Shown: in pieces, positions 12,749 to 23,046 of the stretch
Position numbering within the stretch: the stretch's first letter is position 1
Layout of the letters: each line of letters begins with the position of its first letter
Source of the DNA: Hyaloperonospora brassicae
Lineage: Eukaryota > Oomycota > Peronosporomycetes > Peronosporales > Peronosporaceae
Length of the DNA: 64,000 bases
Reading direction: 5' to 3'
Assembly (NCBI GenBank): GCA_947650285.1
Contig: CANTFL010001366.1
Location: forward strand, 27,283-91,282
Notes under the pieces: model-generated
Database searches by the model: none
The model's input: the letters and a program-made list of their open reading frames with translations, nothing else
Told to the model about the DNA's origin: nothing
Position numbers and translations under genes: made by a program

Positions 12749-12935
12749 GCCAAACCTATCGTCAGCCGGGGCGCCAAAACCGCCTGCAGCAGGAGCTCCG
12801 AAACCAGAAGCGGATGGCGTCGCACCGAAAGATGCGTCCGGAATAGCACGGAAGGTCGAAGCTTGGGCTGGAGCTGGGGCATAACCACCGTTCGTGCCAC
12901 GCCTATCGTCAGCCGGGGCGCCAAAACCGCCTGCA

Positions 12936-15900
12936 TCAGAAGCTCCGAAACCAGAAGCGGATAACGTCGCACCGAAAGATGCGTCCTGAATAGCACGGAA
13001 GGTCGAAGCTTGGCGTGGGGCTGTGGCATAACCTACCGTTCATGCCAAACTTATCGTCAGCCGGGGCGCCAAAACCGCCTGCAGCAGGAGCTCCGAAACC
13101 AGAAGCGGATGGCGTCGCACCGAAAGATGCGTCCGGAACAGCACGGAAGGTCGAAGCTTGGCGTGGGGCTTGGGCATACTTACCGTTCGTGCCAAACCTG
13201 CCGTCAGTCGGGGCGCCAAAACCATCTGCAGCAGGAGCTCCAAAACCAAAAGCGGAAGTCGTAGCATTGAAAGATATACTCGGGTCAGTGCCGAAGGGCG
13301 AAGCTTGGACTGGGGCATAACCAACGTCCATGCCAAACGTGCTATCAGCATGGACATAATCCAAGTCCATGCTACACGTGCCATCATCTGGAGCGCTAAC
13401 TGCATCTGCAGTAGGATCTCTGAAACCAGAAGTGGGAGCTTCAGTGCCAAAAGCCGTGTTTGGAATGGTGCCAAAGCCCGGAGCTGCAGGAGTGAAACCA
13501 AATGCAGAGGTCGGAGTTGGAGACGCAGAGGGCGGAGTTGGAGGGAGAAAGTCAGAGCTAGGTGAGTCATTGCCGAATTCACTGCCTGTCTCAGGAGCAT
13601 CAAATATAGTTCCAAATCCACCGCTTGGACCGCCGGTGCAAGCTCGGTGGGCCATTGCCGAATCCACTGCCTGGCGCAGGAGCAACAAATGTAGTGCCGA
13701 ATCCACCACTTGGACCACCGTTTCAAAGCCGTTAGGAGCTGGGGCAGTCGACGCACTGAAAGCGAGCGTCGGCTGGGTGTTTGTCGGCGTAGTCGCAGTT
13801 TGTGCTTGACTAAATCCTCCGAAAAGAAATGGCGGTGCAGCTTGCAACGAAGACGTGGAGCTGCCATACGGAGTCGAGGGAGCAGCAGCCGAAGTACTAC
13901 CGAACCCTCCCGCAGTGGCGCTGGAATCAGCGCCACCAGATGAGCTCGGCCCAAAAGCTGACGACGCAGTACCAAAGCTCGTTGTGGAAGGTGCCCAACA
14001 GAACGCTGTGGATTCCATCGGTTGCGGAGACGACGCAGTGCTAAAACTTGTGAGAGCAGGCGTGATTGAGCCAGCAGCCGGCGTAGCAGTACCCTTGTCT
14101 GCGGCCGCTGTAGCTTCGGTGGTTGTACCAAAGCTAAGTCCAGTCAAAGGACACTTTTCAGTCGTCTCCAACAGTGCAGTACGAGCTTTTGCCGCAGAGC
14201 CACCATCAGATCGAGCGGTTCCACAACATGGACATCTGCCACTGGTAGCCTCGTTCAAGACACGGCATCTAGTACACTTCCACTGTCCAGGTTTTAGCTG
14301 CATAAACCTGGCGAGAGGATTAGCAGCACCGCTGAGAGAAGCAGCAGGTGTAACTGCCGGCATATCAGCACTAAGCTTCGTGGCCTCCTCGGCCGCGACA
14401 GACTTTTTGCCGTCATCCTTCGTAGTTTTCTGGTTCAAAACTTTCACGGGAGGCTCGCGCATGCTGGGCGAAGGAGAGAACACAAATCGGACACGGGTAT
14501 CCTTATCATCCGCCCCTGCGTGTTTTATTCCTTCGACGCCAATAGGAAGTATAACCCCTAATCCACCAATCGTCTCCATCTCTTGCTGCTCAAGAACAGT
14601 TCTCGTGGGAGTCGATGCAGAGGTCATCGACGTCACCTGAGACGAACTTGGCGCAGGCGCATCAGTTGACGCAGCAGTCGCACTTCTCGAAGTCCCCGAC
14701 ACGGTCGTCGAAGGTGTCGGCTTGAGTGCTTCTTCCGCCGGCGGGCTCTGCACCTTGTTTAGCACCAATATAATGTTTCTCGCAAGTGCATCAGAACACA
14801 TCTTGCTTGTAGCAGCATCGCGCCTAGGCAACAGCGGAGACGAACGTGGCTTACGCAACCGGCGTTCCTCACGCGTCAGGAGTCCGTGCTGAGTAGCGCC
14901 AGGGCGTCTCACTGGTTCAGTCTCGTGCGTTCTTGGACGCTTACCGGACGGCATATCACTCTTCACCTCATCTCCCGATTCACGTTTCTGCTCACTTCGA
15001 GCGGCCGAACGACCACGGTTCTGCGCAGCAATAGAACTAGGCACAAAACTTAGCTCCGACTTCACGCCAGGACAGCTTGGCGTCACCAGGAGCCCGAGAT
15101 CCATTAACAAATATGCTTGCGTCAACTGTTCGTGAGGCGTTGTCCCGACCAGTTCGTGCAGCTGGTGCTGAAGACGCTCAAACTCGTCAAGCGAGATTTT
15201 CTTTTTCTCTTTGATGATCTTGCGTGCCACGTCGAGCGGCGACGGAGAAGTGGGTACCTGTCGCTCCTGCGTGCCAGCAGCATTCGGCGTCTGAGGCGGT
15301 CGCGATGATCCGAAGAGGCCCTCACGCTTCTCACGTATTCGACGCACTTGATCCATCACAGCGCTAGAGCTTTCCTTCTCTTGCTTGCTCTCACACGGCG
15401 GCGAACGACGACACTTGAGCGGAGGCGACAGTCTTGTGGCAAATTTCTTCTTCCCTTGACCCGCAGGTAGCGTCGAGCGGGTCACCGGCGGCACCGACAC
15501 GTCCACCGCGTCCTCAAGCGTATCCTTGCTGCTGTTGCTGTTGCTGCATCTTCTTCTTCTTCTCCACATCCACTGGCACAAACGTTTCCGGCACCTTTTT
15601 TCATCTTCGCCTCCATCTTCACCACCATCACGGCCCCGTCCCTCGCCCTCTTCACCTAAGTTTTCTTGCGCCGTCTGAATCTTCCCACATGTCTCCAAGA
15701 CCGACGACTCTACATCGTCCGTGTCGTCATCAACACCAGCGTCCGCGCCGACATCCAAATCCACATTCGTACCCACGTCTTCCTCCGCCACAAACCTGTT
15801 CACAATAGGAATATAACGTGCGAGACGGACAAAGAAACCACTCGCGGGCGCGCGCGCAGGCTCGCGATCGCCACGACGCGCGTCGTTGTCGTCTGTTTTC

Positions 15901-16025
15901 TGGCGCTTCGACGCGGTAAACGGCGCACTGTCCGCTCGGCGGCGGCGGTGATGAAGGCACTCCTCGTTGCAGCCCTTTTCGCCACGGTTGGGGGTCGTTG
16001 TAGACGACGACAGTGACGGGCGCAT
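12936..16025 (-). CDS. FG-repeat nucleoporin, Nup153/Nup1-like (N-terminal part)
   Basis: Predicted 1029-residue protein from the ATG at 16025. The same frame is open for 110 further codons upstream, but these translate the tandem-repeat leader and look non-coding, so the start before RPSLSSSTTTPN is preferred. Order: a basic stretch (ASKRQKTDDND, NLS-like); a possible amphipathic segment (FFVRLARYIPIVNRF); a long charged and Ser-rich region; a RanBP2-type zinc finger at about residues 577-605 (DNA 14205-14293; W-x-C-x2-C, N, C-x2-C: QWKCTRCRVLN then GRCPCCGT); then dispersed FG motifs (SFGT, AFGP, GFGS, GFGT); then the 49-residue repeats. The combination of zinc finger plus FG domain suggests a nuclear-basket component acting in transport at the nuclear pore. 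The frame ends at 12936, after a one-base insertion at 13034 that throws it out of the repeat register. The GNPAT remnant lies divergently upstream. Confidence 0.8.
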   Translation of the reverse strand: MRPSLSSSTTTPNRGEKGCNEECLHHRRRRADSAPFTASKRQKTDDNDARRGDREPARAPASGFFVRLARYIPIVNRFVAEEDVGTNVDLDVGADAGVDDDTDDVESSVLETCGKIQTAQENLGEEGEGRGRDGGEDGGEDEKRCRKRLCQWMWRRRRRCSNSNSSKDTLEDAVDVSVPPVTRSTLPAGQGKKKFATRLSPPLKCRRSPPCESKQEKESSSAVMDQVRRIREKREGLFGSSRPPQTPNAAGTQERQVPTSPSPLDVARKIIKEKKKISLDEFERLQHQLHELVGTTPHEQLTQAYLLMDLGLLVTPSCPGVKSELSFVPSSIAAQNRGRSAARSEQKRESGDEVKSDMPSGKRPRTHETEPVRRPGATQHGLLTREERRLRKPRSSPLLPRRDAATSKMCSDALARNIILVLNKVQSPPAEEALKPTPSTTVSGTSRSATAASTDAPAPSSSQVTSMTSASTPTRTVLEQQEMETIGGLGVILPIGVEGIKHAGADDKDTRVRFVFSPSPSMREPPVKVLNQKTTKDDGKKSVAAEEATKLSADMPAVTPAASLSGAANPLARFMQLKPGQWKCTRCRVLNEATSGRCPCCGTARSDGGSAAKARTALLETTEKCPLTGLSFGTTTEATAAADKGTATPAAGSITPALTSFSTASSPQPMESTAFCWAPSTTSFGTASSAFGPSSSGGADSSATAGGFGSTSAAAPSTPYGSSTSSLQAAPPFLFGGFSQAQTATTPTNTQPTLAFSASTAPAPNGFETVVQVVDSALHLLLLRQAVDSAMAHRACTGGPSGGFGTIFDAPETGSEFGNDSPSSDFLPPTPPSASPTPTSAFGFTPAAPGFGTIPNTAFGTEAPTSGFRDPTADAVSAPDDGTCSMDLDYVHADSTFGMDVGYAPVQASPFGTDPSISFNATTSAFGFGAPAADGFGAPTDGRFGTNGKYAQAPRQASTFRAVPDASFGATPSASGFGAPAAGGFGAPADDKFGMNGRLCHSPTPSFDLPCYSGRIFRCDVIRFWFRSF

Positions 16026-16148
16026 GACAGGAACGCGAAATGGGGCTGGTCGAGTGTCTTGATCGGAGGTCGTGGTCGGTGTCAAGCTGAGTGACTGAAT
16101 TTGAGACAGACCGAAACACAGAGGTTTGTTTGTCGATTTGGTGTGGAG

Positions 16149-16350
16149 CGCAATCGACCAAGCGCTTGACTTGACAAAAAAAGGTATGACAAAAAGCAAT
16201 GGCGCGATCGACCAAAAGCCTTGCTCGAACAAACAAGTAGGACGAAAAGCAATGACGCGATCGACCAAAAGCCTTACTTGACCAAAAAGGTACGACAAAA
16301 AGCAATGGCGCGATCGATTAAGCGCTTGACTTGACCAAAGTAGGCTAAAA
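16149..16350. repeat. About 53-bp imperfect tandem repeats in the divergent promoter interval
   Basis: Four imperfect copies built around GCGATCGACCAAAAGCCTT and a GACAAAAAGCAATGGCG motif lie between the nucleoporin start (16025) and the GNPAT remnant. They are open in the nucleoporin frame by chance, which lengthens that frame artificially. The interval would contain the promoter of the nucleoporin gene; I do not recognise a defined core promoter element in it. Confidence 0.6.
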
Positions 16351-17388
16351 AGCATGGTGCGATCTACCCTCTCAGACCTAATTATTCATTGTGTGGAGGG
16401 GGGAACGATACAGACGCGCAGTGGCAATGTCGCCCGTCAGTTTGCACTACACTTGACGACGTGTCGTTATGCACCAAGCGGGCGCAGCAGTGTCAGCCGT
16501 ATGAGCCACCGCAGCGGCTTCCTCAACACGCTCGTGTCCAGCCACCGTCTCGAGGTCACGCTCGCCAACATGCATGCTGGAATGGGATCCAGACCACCGT
16601 GCCATCCCATTTCCCGGTCTGCTCTCTGATGCGTTCTGGGCGTACACGTCAAGCCGCAAGCCAGATACACGAAACCTGGGCTGCTCGGTCGCATGATGGG
16701 TCTTACTTGATTGATGGATGGAAGGAAGGCGTAAACCACGAGGCATCACACGTTCCCCGGGCCCATGTCGAGTCCATCAGTGGCCCTTGCAACAGCGTGT
16801 TGGAGTCAGAAGGCGTTCGTGCTGCGATCAAAGCGTGTGCCTTGGCGCAAGGGATGGAATCGGACGATGAGAATGTCAGCTGCCAGTATACTTGAGACCA
16901 TGGCCGCACAAATGGATTACAAGGCTGTGCGTAAGTTTGGCAGGCTTCTCCGGAAGGTTTGTCGAAGCATGTACGACCAAATCCTGTGGGCGAGACGGGT
17001 CTGACTCCAATTCGCGACCTTCCGGCCGACCGCCGTGGAAGCGTCGCCTTGTCCCGATCGTACGTGGACTTTTTGCTCATGAGCTACGTCTTCTTCGCTT
17101 ACACCATCCCCGTTCCATACGTTGTCGCTGGAGAAGGTTTATACATGCGGGCACCCTCACCAAACTGCTACGTGAGTCTGGAGCTTACTTCATTCGCCGA
17201 TCGTTTTCCGATGACCCGTTATATACCGCTGTGTTCCGAGCGTACACACAGTACTTGGTATCAAGAGGATAGACGATCGATTTCTTTATTGAAGGTTGAC
17301 GCAGTCGCAGTGGCAATCAACTGCACCCCCAAAGTTTGGTATTGTTAGCACCTTTGTGGATTGCTACGTGTCCGGGAGAGTCAGTAAT

Positions 17389-17467
17389 GTAAGTCGGTTT
17401 CGTATTGACGGATTGCTCGAGGCTTAAAGCTCAAAGATTGACATGTGTTTTCGTTTCGTGCTGCTAG
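17389..17467 (+). other. Retained intron 1 of the GNPAT remnant (79 bp)
   Basis: GTAAGT at 17389 and a pyrimidine-rich TGCTAG end at 17467. Removing it joins ...CYVSGRVSN to LYIVLVTIDYEKP in phase 0, as expected for this family. Its presence shows that the copy is a decayed genomic gene or DNA-level duplicate, not a processed retrocopy. Confidence 0.8.
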
Positions 17468-17558
17468 CTCTACATCGTACTTGTGACTATCGACTATGAA
17501 AAGCCGCTGGAAGTACTGCTGCACCAGAACGAGCTACTAAGCGAGGGCAAATTCGGAG

Positions 17559-17633
17559 GTATGCTGTCATACATTCCCTTTGCTGCTGCATGCTTCTTGT
17601 GCGTTTACACTCATTGTCGTGTTCGCTTCGTAG
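17559..17633 (+). other. Retained intron 2 of the GNPAT remnant (75 bp)
   Basis: GTATGC at 17559 and CTTCGTAG ending at 17633. The downstream exon reads SISVLFKAMPVVQ. The upstream exon end (GGCAAATTCGGAG) appears to have lost two bases, so the junction is now out of frame. Confidence 0.7.
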
Positions 17634-17966
17634 TCGATCAGCGTTTTGTTCAAAGCCATGCCAGTCGTGCAAAAGTAGTTTGGCTCGATCTTGGTAAAGT
17701 TTGGTGCACCGTTGGATGTGAAGCAGTATGTCGATGCAACTATCGCGCACGCCGAAGAGAGGGAGGAGATCGCTGTGCCGACGTCTGCTGTTGTCAAAGA
17801 TGTGAGATACGCCATCACGGACGCACGAATTAAATACGCAACGACTGGCACGCCACACGTACTGGCCACTATTCTGTTGGTGTACCGTCAAGGTATCTCA
17901 AAGAAATATCTCGTGCATCAGGCAAATCGACTAAAACTCGGAATACTGCGTCTTAGAGGTCGCGTG

Positions 17967-18180
17967 ACTACTTCTCTAGCATGCGCTGGTATCCGGGACA
18001 CGTTGGCACTGTGGTGGTCTGCGAATTGAAGTATCTTGCAAAGCCGTGCGCGTATTTCTGTAGGCGCGAAAACTGCGTGAAGCGTGTACGCGAGCTACGC
18101 AAATGATGGTCTCGAGTGGCTGGTTGCCAACCGACGCTGTATGGCAATGCATTGCTTTGCAAAACGCTGCTGTGCTGTAG
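17967..18180 (-). repeat. Duplicated segment, copy 1 (uninterrupted)
   Basis: The segment from ACTACTTCTCTAGCATGCG to GCTGCTGTG aligns with 46368-46517 plus 47694-47762, with scattered substitutions. Here it is continuous; at the other locus a 1.18-kb LTR splits it. On the minus strand it encodes a short degenerate piece (HSSVLQSNALPYSV) matching the unknown minus-strand gene remnant at the second locus. The segment directly replaces the 3' end of the GNPAT remnant. Confidence 0.75.
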
Positions 18181-18571
18181 TTTAACGGGGCACACCCTTG
18201 CGTGAACTTAACGCAAGGGTTTTGGGTGCCCCGACAGACGTAAACGTGGCAAGCGAGGAAGCGTAGGTAGGGTAAAAGTATAACTGTTATATTAGTATAA
18301 TTAAGTCTTTAACTACTGTCTCTCTGTTTGACTTAGTTTAACTATAGTAATCTAACTGAATGTATGACGACGTCTACTCACCACTCCTTGCGCGCGTCTT
18401 GCGGCGATTGGTGGGTTGATATCATCAAGATATCAACCAATGAACAGACCCTTTGGTCGACCCTTCAATATCACCACTTTGGTGATATTGTTTAAAGAAT
18501 ATCCATATTTATATTCTTTATTGTCACTTTCCTTAAAGTGACAATATCATGTAACGGGCTGCCCCCTTACA
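18181..18571 (-). mobile_element. Solo LTR of the element A family
   Basis: Reverse complement of the 392-bp LTR at 24097-24488, nearly full length (391 bp), with the same string of palindromes (AAAGTGAC, GGTGATATT, GATATCAAC and the terminal CTTGCGTGAAC arm). The ends correspond to TGTAAC...GTTACA, the outermost bases being mutated on the left. Flanks are TGTAG and TCTAG, a candidate 5-bp target duplication with one mismatch. No internal sequence remains, as expected from LTR-LTR recombination. Confidence 0.9.
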
Positions 18572-20939
18572 TCTAGCGTTTTCATTTGGGCAACAGCGGA
18601 CACCAATATAATGGTGAGCACACCTGAATTAGAGGCCCCTCCTGAAGTACCGTAACCTCCCTAGCGATGCATTGTGCAGTTATGCATACGAAATGCAATA
18701 TAAATATTCTTTGTTCGTTCACACCCCTCCGTAATACAGGCGTCTTTTGTGGCAGCACACAGCCTCGCGTTAAAATTTCGTTTCACTATCCGGTACACCG
18801 CCCTAAATTGATTTGAAATATCGGTCGATGTCATAAAAGAAATTACACCATAACATTCTTCTTGGTTCGCAGACACGCAGCATGTACGAAGTGGTACCCA
18901 ATGAAGCCCGTCTGTCAACTGTCGTGATGACACTTACGCACACTTAAGGACCGCCTTTGTCATTCTAAACACGAACTGTAATACTTTGGTGACACATTCT
19001 GTTCTCCCTCACATTTAGTGGTGGACCAAGTAAACGACTTACACAACTGCTGCGAATGGGCTTTTAAATGCGTTGTCTTAGTCCAATGCTGCAGACTTTA
19101 CTTGTACTAATCTACGGTGCTAATACTTTGCGGACAAGCGCATCAAAATACGTGCACAAGGGGTCCCGTCTAGTGCAGCATAGCCAAGCTGATGCCAGCA
19201 GTGAAGTCAGGTTAATAATGGTCGCCCTTTATTTCTGGAATAGTCGCTCGAATTGGATGGCTATATTAGCATTCGTAGAAGGATCAACCAGCACTAGAAA
19301 ACCGTTGCTGCTCCTTGAAGGTGCAACCATGGTGTGAGCAACCAGCTATAGAGGCTCATCCAGATATGTAGAGGATTACGTTTGAAAAGGTAATGGTGTG
19401 CGTTGTAATGCGTTAAAATATCATTATCTTACCGCGATACATGCTGCTGCTAACGTTGACGATGCTGCCCGAGTCATCATTATACTGATCGACAAGGGCG
19501 ATCGGTAGACAAGCTACACGTTATCACTTGAGACAATTCAGACTAGTAAGTACGCCCCAAGGTACGTACTCTGCTAAACTGAGATAGTAGACTCACAAGT
19601 GAAAAGGTACCAATTCAATCAGTGACTCATACAAGTTTGATCATGACCCAGCACTATTAAAAAGCACTGTAACGATTGACGAGATTGTCACACTAGTACC
19701 GTAAAGGTAGTGGCTACTTGCCTAGGCAAACAATGTACAAGTCCTTTTTTTGTAGCGTCGACGCGCGTGCCACAGCAACACGTTCGGGCATACAATACTT
19801 TTGCTACGGACGGACCTTATATTTTGATAGCAAGACGTAAAGAACAGTGCAACACGGAGCCTAGGACAGCGACAGATGATGAAGAAGACGTTAGCTCGAG
19901 CGTTTCGCCATGGGGTTAAAGGAGGGAAGACCGAAAAAATCCGAACGAGTTGTCGCTTGCTTAGCGAGCTTGATACCCTTGATGACGCCCGACAGCTCTA
20001 ATTTGTCGGCTTCGCTGCGATGACTACAACCCCCCTTCCGTATTTTTACCACCGTCTCTGCCTTAGGCTATCTTGACGCTGTTTGGGTAGCTCCCATGCT
20101 CTTTAAACGGTACCCTGAAATTGTACGCATACTCATCATAGAACAGAAGCAAAAACATGAATGTATAATGCCTGACGACAAGCACGTGAATAGAGCTGTT
20201 GAATCGTTCGACTTCCGTTACAACAATGTATAGTCACTCGGAAGCCTACAATATGAAAACCTTGGAATTAGCCGTCAGCGCGAGGCAGCATCATCGAATG
20301 CCAAAGCAAAGACCGTAAGAAGTGGCAGCAAGCAGTGGAAAATCTTTCTGTTTTTTTTCAGAACCAGATAGACGTTTTATCAATACTTGATTCAAAACAA
20401 TTAATGATCTTGAAATATGGGAAATGGCAGCGTTATGGGTACTCATTGGGGTATACCGGATAATGAGGGCGAATTTTTAACTCAAGACTGTGTGCTGCCA
20501 CCAAAGACGCCTATATTACGGAGATTGTGTACAAAGCAAAGAATATTATTGTTTCATTTTGAATGCCTAAATGTGCGGTGCCTTGCTATGGAGGCTAAGG
20601 TACTTGAAGAGGTGCCTCTATTTCAGGTAATTGTGTACGTATCAAAGGGTGGGTGTGCACCTATAAATCTCCTAAAAATGCCCCGGATAATCAATTAAAT
20701 AAAAAAATTGCCCACGTACTAGTATACATAAGGTAGTGTGGCACACATAAAACTACACGTCTCTTATCGTTCTCGTTAACCATTTTACGGCCGTGACCAA
20801 CACCCGTATTGTTTGGATAGCTGCGGAGAGGATTCTACCGCGGTAGTGCTGCGCTTGCAGCCACCAATTGAAGACGCAGACGCGAGATAAGAGAACATAA
20901 ATGCATCTTTGTATAATCTGTCGCGACCTGTAAAAATAA

Positions 20940-21160
20940 TCAGTCCGTGCTGATGTTGTTGATAATAATATTTTCTTATGCTAATGTCGTTTCAGGTGGT
21001 ATTGTAAATGCTGCTACTGCTGTTGCTGTTGTTGATGTTGTTTGTTGTAGGTGATGCGGTTGCTGAAAGTTTGGATCTGAAAATGATGCTACCGATTTTG
21101 CTACTGATGTTGGTACTGCTGATGTCGTTTTAGGTGCTGCGGTTGCTACTAATATAGTCT
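20940..21160. repeat. Degenerate trinucleotide tract (GTT/GCT/GAT)
   Basis: Purine-pyrimidine triplets such as GTTGCTGTTGTTGATGTTG dominate, with a longer internal near-repeat (GATGTCGTTTTAGGTG and TAATGTCGTTTCAGGTG about 130 bp apart). It is a decayed microsatellite with no clear coding role. Confidence 0.55.
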
Positions 21161-23046
21161 ACTTGTGGGGCCGCATTCCCATCCTGAATATCAGATTTGA
21201 TATTTATAAACATATAATACTATCAATAGACTTCAATGCATCTATTATTTCTGTTTAGCTCTGATTGATGGCTTCAATGTCTGCAGAATTTGTCTTATGC
21301 AGGCCTATTTTTGGAAGGAAATGTGCGATAAAGCCATAGGCTATTTAATTATGCTAGGACGTTAAATTTTTTGTGTGATTATCTCGGGCAATCTTTGTAA
21401 TTGTCTCTACTATTTTTTTCTTTCTTAATTATCTGAAGTATTTTTTTATTTTTCAAATATCTGGAGCATTCAAATCTTTTTTACGTTAAATGAAGCATTA
21501 TTGAATACCCGATAAATATACATGTGTTTAAAACATAACAAAATACATATTTTTTTGTGAATCGAAGTACCTGCGAATGAACTTCTAATAGTATGCGATA
21601 TCCTACGCAAATGATATTGTGGAGACTTCAAATTTCACGTACACCGCCGCTGGCAATGACATTTTGTAGTAGAAGGAACTTACTGATCAAATTAAAATCA
21701 CATGTTATAGTACAATTACATTATGACATATGTAGCCTATCGAAAACATGTCCTTCTCATTTACTATTGTACATCTTAATACGAAAATATAAATGATGGA
21801 TTCCTACGAGTCCCCTATTGCGCGCGTACGGAATGACATAAAATATTGTTGGAAGGTGTAATGGTATAAATCCGATAATGTGCAAATATCGAGAACATTA
21901 CCCGGATGAACGTTATTCTGTTTATAAGTAAATGCGCCAAATAAGCACAAATTCAAAAATTGGACCAGAAGACTAAACAATATATAATACACTCCAACTA
22001 TTTCGGAAATATAAACTACACCAGCGTCATATGCGATACTAACTGTCATGATCGGTCAAAAGTCATTAATATGCATATACATAGTTGTAGAATACATCAT
22101 GTAAATATATCTCGATACAAGCTTAACTTTTCAGTCAAGAATTGAACTAAAGAGAGTTGAAGGAGATTTGACACCATACACGTAGTCTTGAAGTGCTTGT
22201 ATCGTTCGGTTCGTCGGTTACGTTGCTACCTACGCTTTCAGATAGCTTATATGGTGTGATAATGTTTTATCATATCGATGTATAACTGGTAAAAATGTAA
22301 TGAACAAATAAGACATGACAGCAATTATAAATATGGCGTGTGCACAGTGCTGTATTCGACCTTAAAGGTGCGACACAAGGAAGCTTGAGATGAAGTAATG
22401 ACAAGCAATAAGAGCCAATCTATTTGATGGATAGCGAACCAAATCGACTTGGTTATGATACAGGCGATCATGCATATGTTTGCTAAGACTATGAAAACCA
22501 AGAATGCAATCATGCCGGATGTAGACCAAAATGGATTTGTCAAAAGTACAATGATCATTTGGCATACTGCATATATTCTTGATAAAATATCACTACTGTT
22601 TGTGCAACCATTGATATCGCGGCCGAATAATGAGCAACAATGAGTGCTCACAGCTACCTGCATCGATACATAAACAGCTCAAGATACTGCTTCAAGAGAA
22701 TATACTAGCTCGCGCCTAGTGTTATTCGAACATGGTATGTATACTTTGACAATAACGTCGCTTGCCGCCTGCTTTTCATGGTCAAATCGAAATGATTAGT
22801 GGAGAATCGACGGCCGATCCGACATGCAGTAGACATTGGTTAGGTCCTCTATCTGTTCGTTGTAACGGCATCTGTAAGACTACAAACAACAACGTCGGTT
22901 TCATCTAGGTATATTATTGGTAATCACCTATGCGCTCGATGATGTGGTAAACACCGCTTGTGCATTTCGGTACTATAGAAAAGCTGACACGTTTTTTATC
23001 TTGAAGCGCAGTTCTTTAGATATGGTATATTATGCGTTGTATTTTG

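Larger units (their letters stand above)
1..13190 (-). repeat. 147-bp coding tandem array (FG-nucleoporin repeats)
   Basis: About 90 head-to-tail units of 147 bp, each encoding 49 residues on the minus strand. The unit reads roughly MNGGYAPAPAQASTFRAIPD, then ASFGATPSASGFGAP, then AAGGFGAPADDRFG. It therefore carries three to four FG dipeptides (SFGA, GFGAP, GFGAP, DRFG) separated by Ala/Pro/Ser/Gly-rich linkers, the hallmark of intrinsically disordered FG-nucleoporin domains. Variation is confined to a few positions (RFG/RRG, AAGG/DAGG, APA/ALA/ASA, MNGG/TNGG), which implies ongoing homogenisation by unequal exchange. The array continues past the left edge. Its right edge decays into imperfect units at 13190-13500. 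Plus-strand open frames within it are by-products of a unit length divisible by three. Confidence 0.95.
16660..17966 (+). pseudogene. GNPAT: Dihydroxyacetone-phosphate/glycerol-3-phosphate acyltransferase remnant (GNPAT/PlsB family)
   Basis: Family members transfer an acyl group from acyl-CoA to DHAP or glycerol-3-phosphate at the start of ether-lipid or glycerolipid synthesis. Pieces appear in order but in changing frames: KFGRLLRKVCRSMYDQIL, ETGLTPIRDL, SYVDFLLMSYVFFAYTIPVP, LTKLLRESGAYFIRRSF, TIDFFIEG, FVDCYVSGRV, VTIDYEKPLE, VKFGAPLDVKQY and ILLVYRQGISKKYL. These match the PlsB-type acyltransferase blocks. The H-x4-D block is destroyed: only LSRSYVDF remains where PSHRSYVDF is expected, so several bases including the catalytic His codon are lost. 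Other lesions are a frameshift before GETGL near 16992, a stop after FFIEG near 17310, a 2-nt loss before the second intron, and a TAG before FGSILVKFG near 17680. The N-terminus is unclear. Similarity stops near 17966, where a duplicated segment begins. Confidence 0.8.

Noticed and set aside
1..13190. CRISPR-like or non-coding satellite array
   Set aside because: Units are contiguous without unique spacers, 147 bp long, and code for FG repeats in frame with a nucleoporin.
16026..16355. Extended N-terminus of the nucleoporin
   Set aside because: The extra 110 codons translate imperfect tandem repeats into hydrophobic sequence unlike the rest; the downstream ATG fits better.
19710..19919. RxLR-type effector
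   Set aside because: An acidic stretch (TATDDEEDVSSS) after a short hydrophobic region is suggestive, but there is no RxLR motif, no convincing signal peptide and the frame ends at once.
20417..20698. Small 93-codon gene
   Set aside because: AT-rich isolated frame with no recognisable feature; expected by chance.
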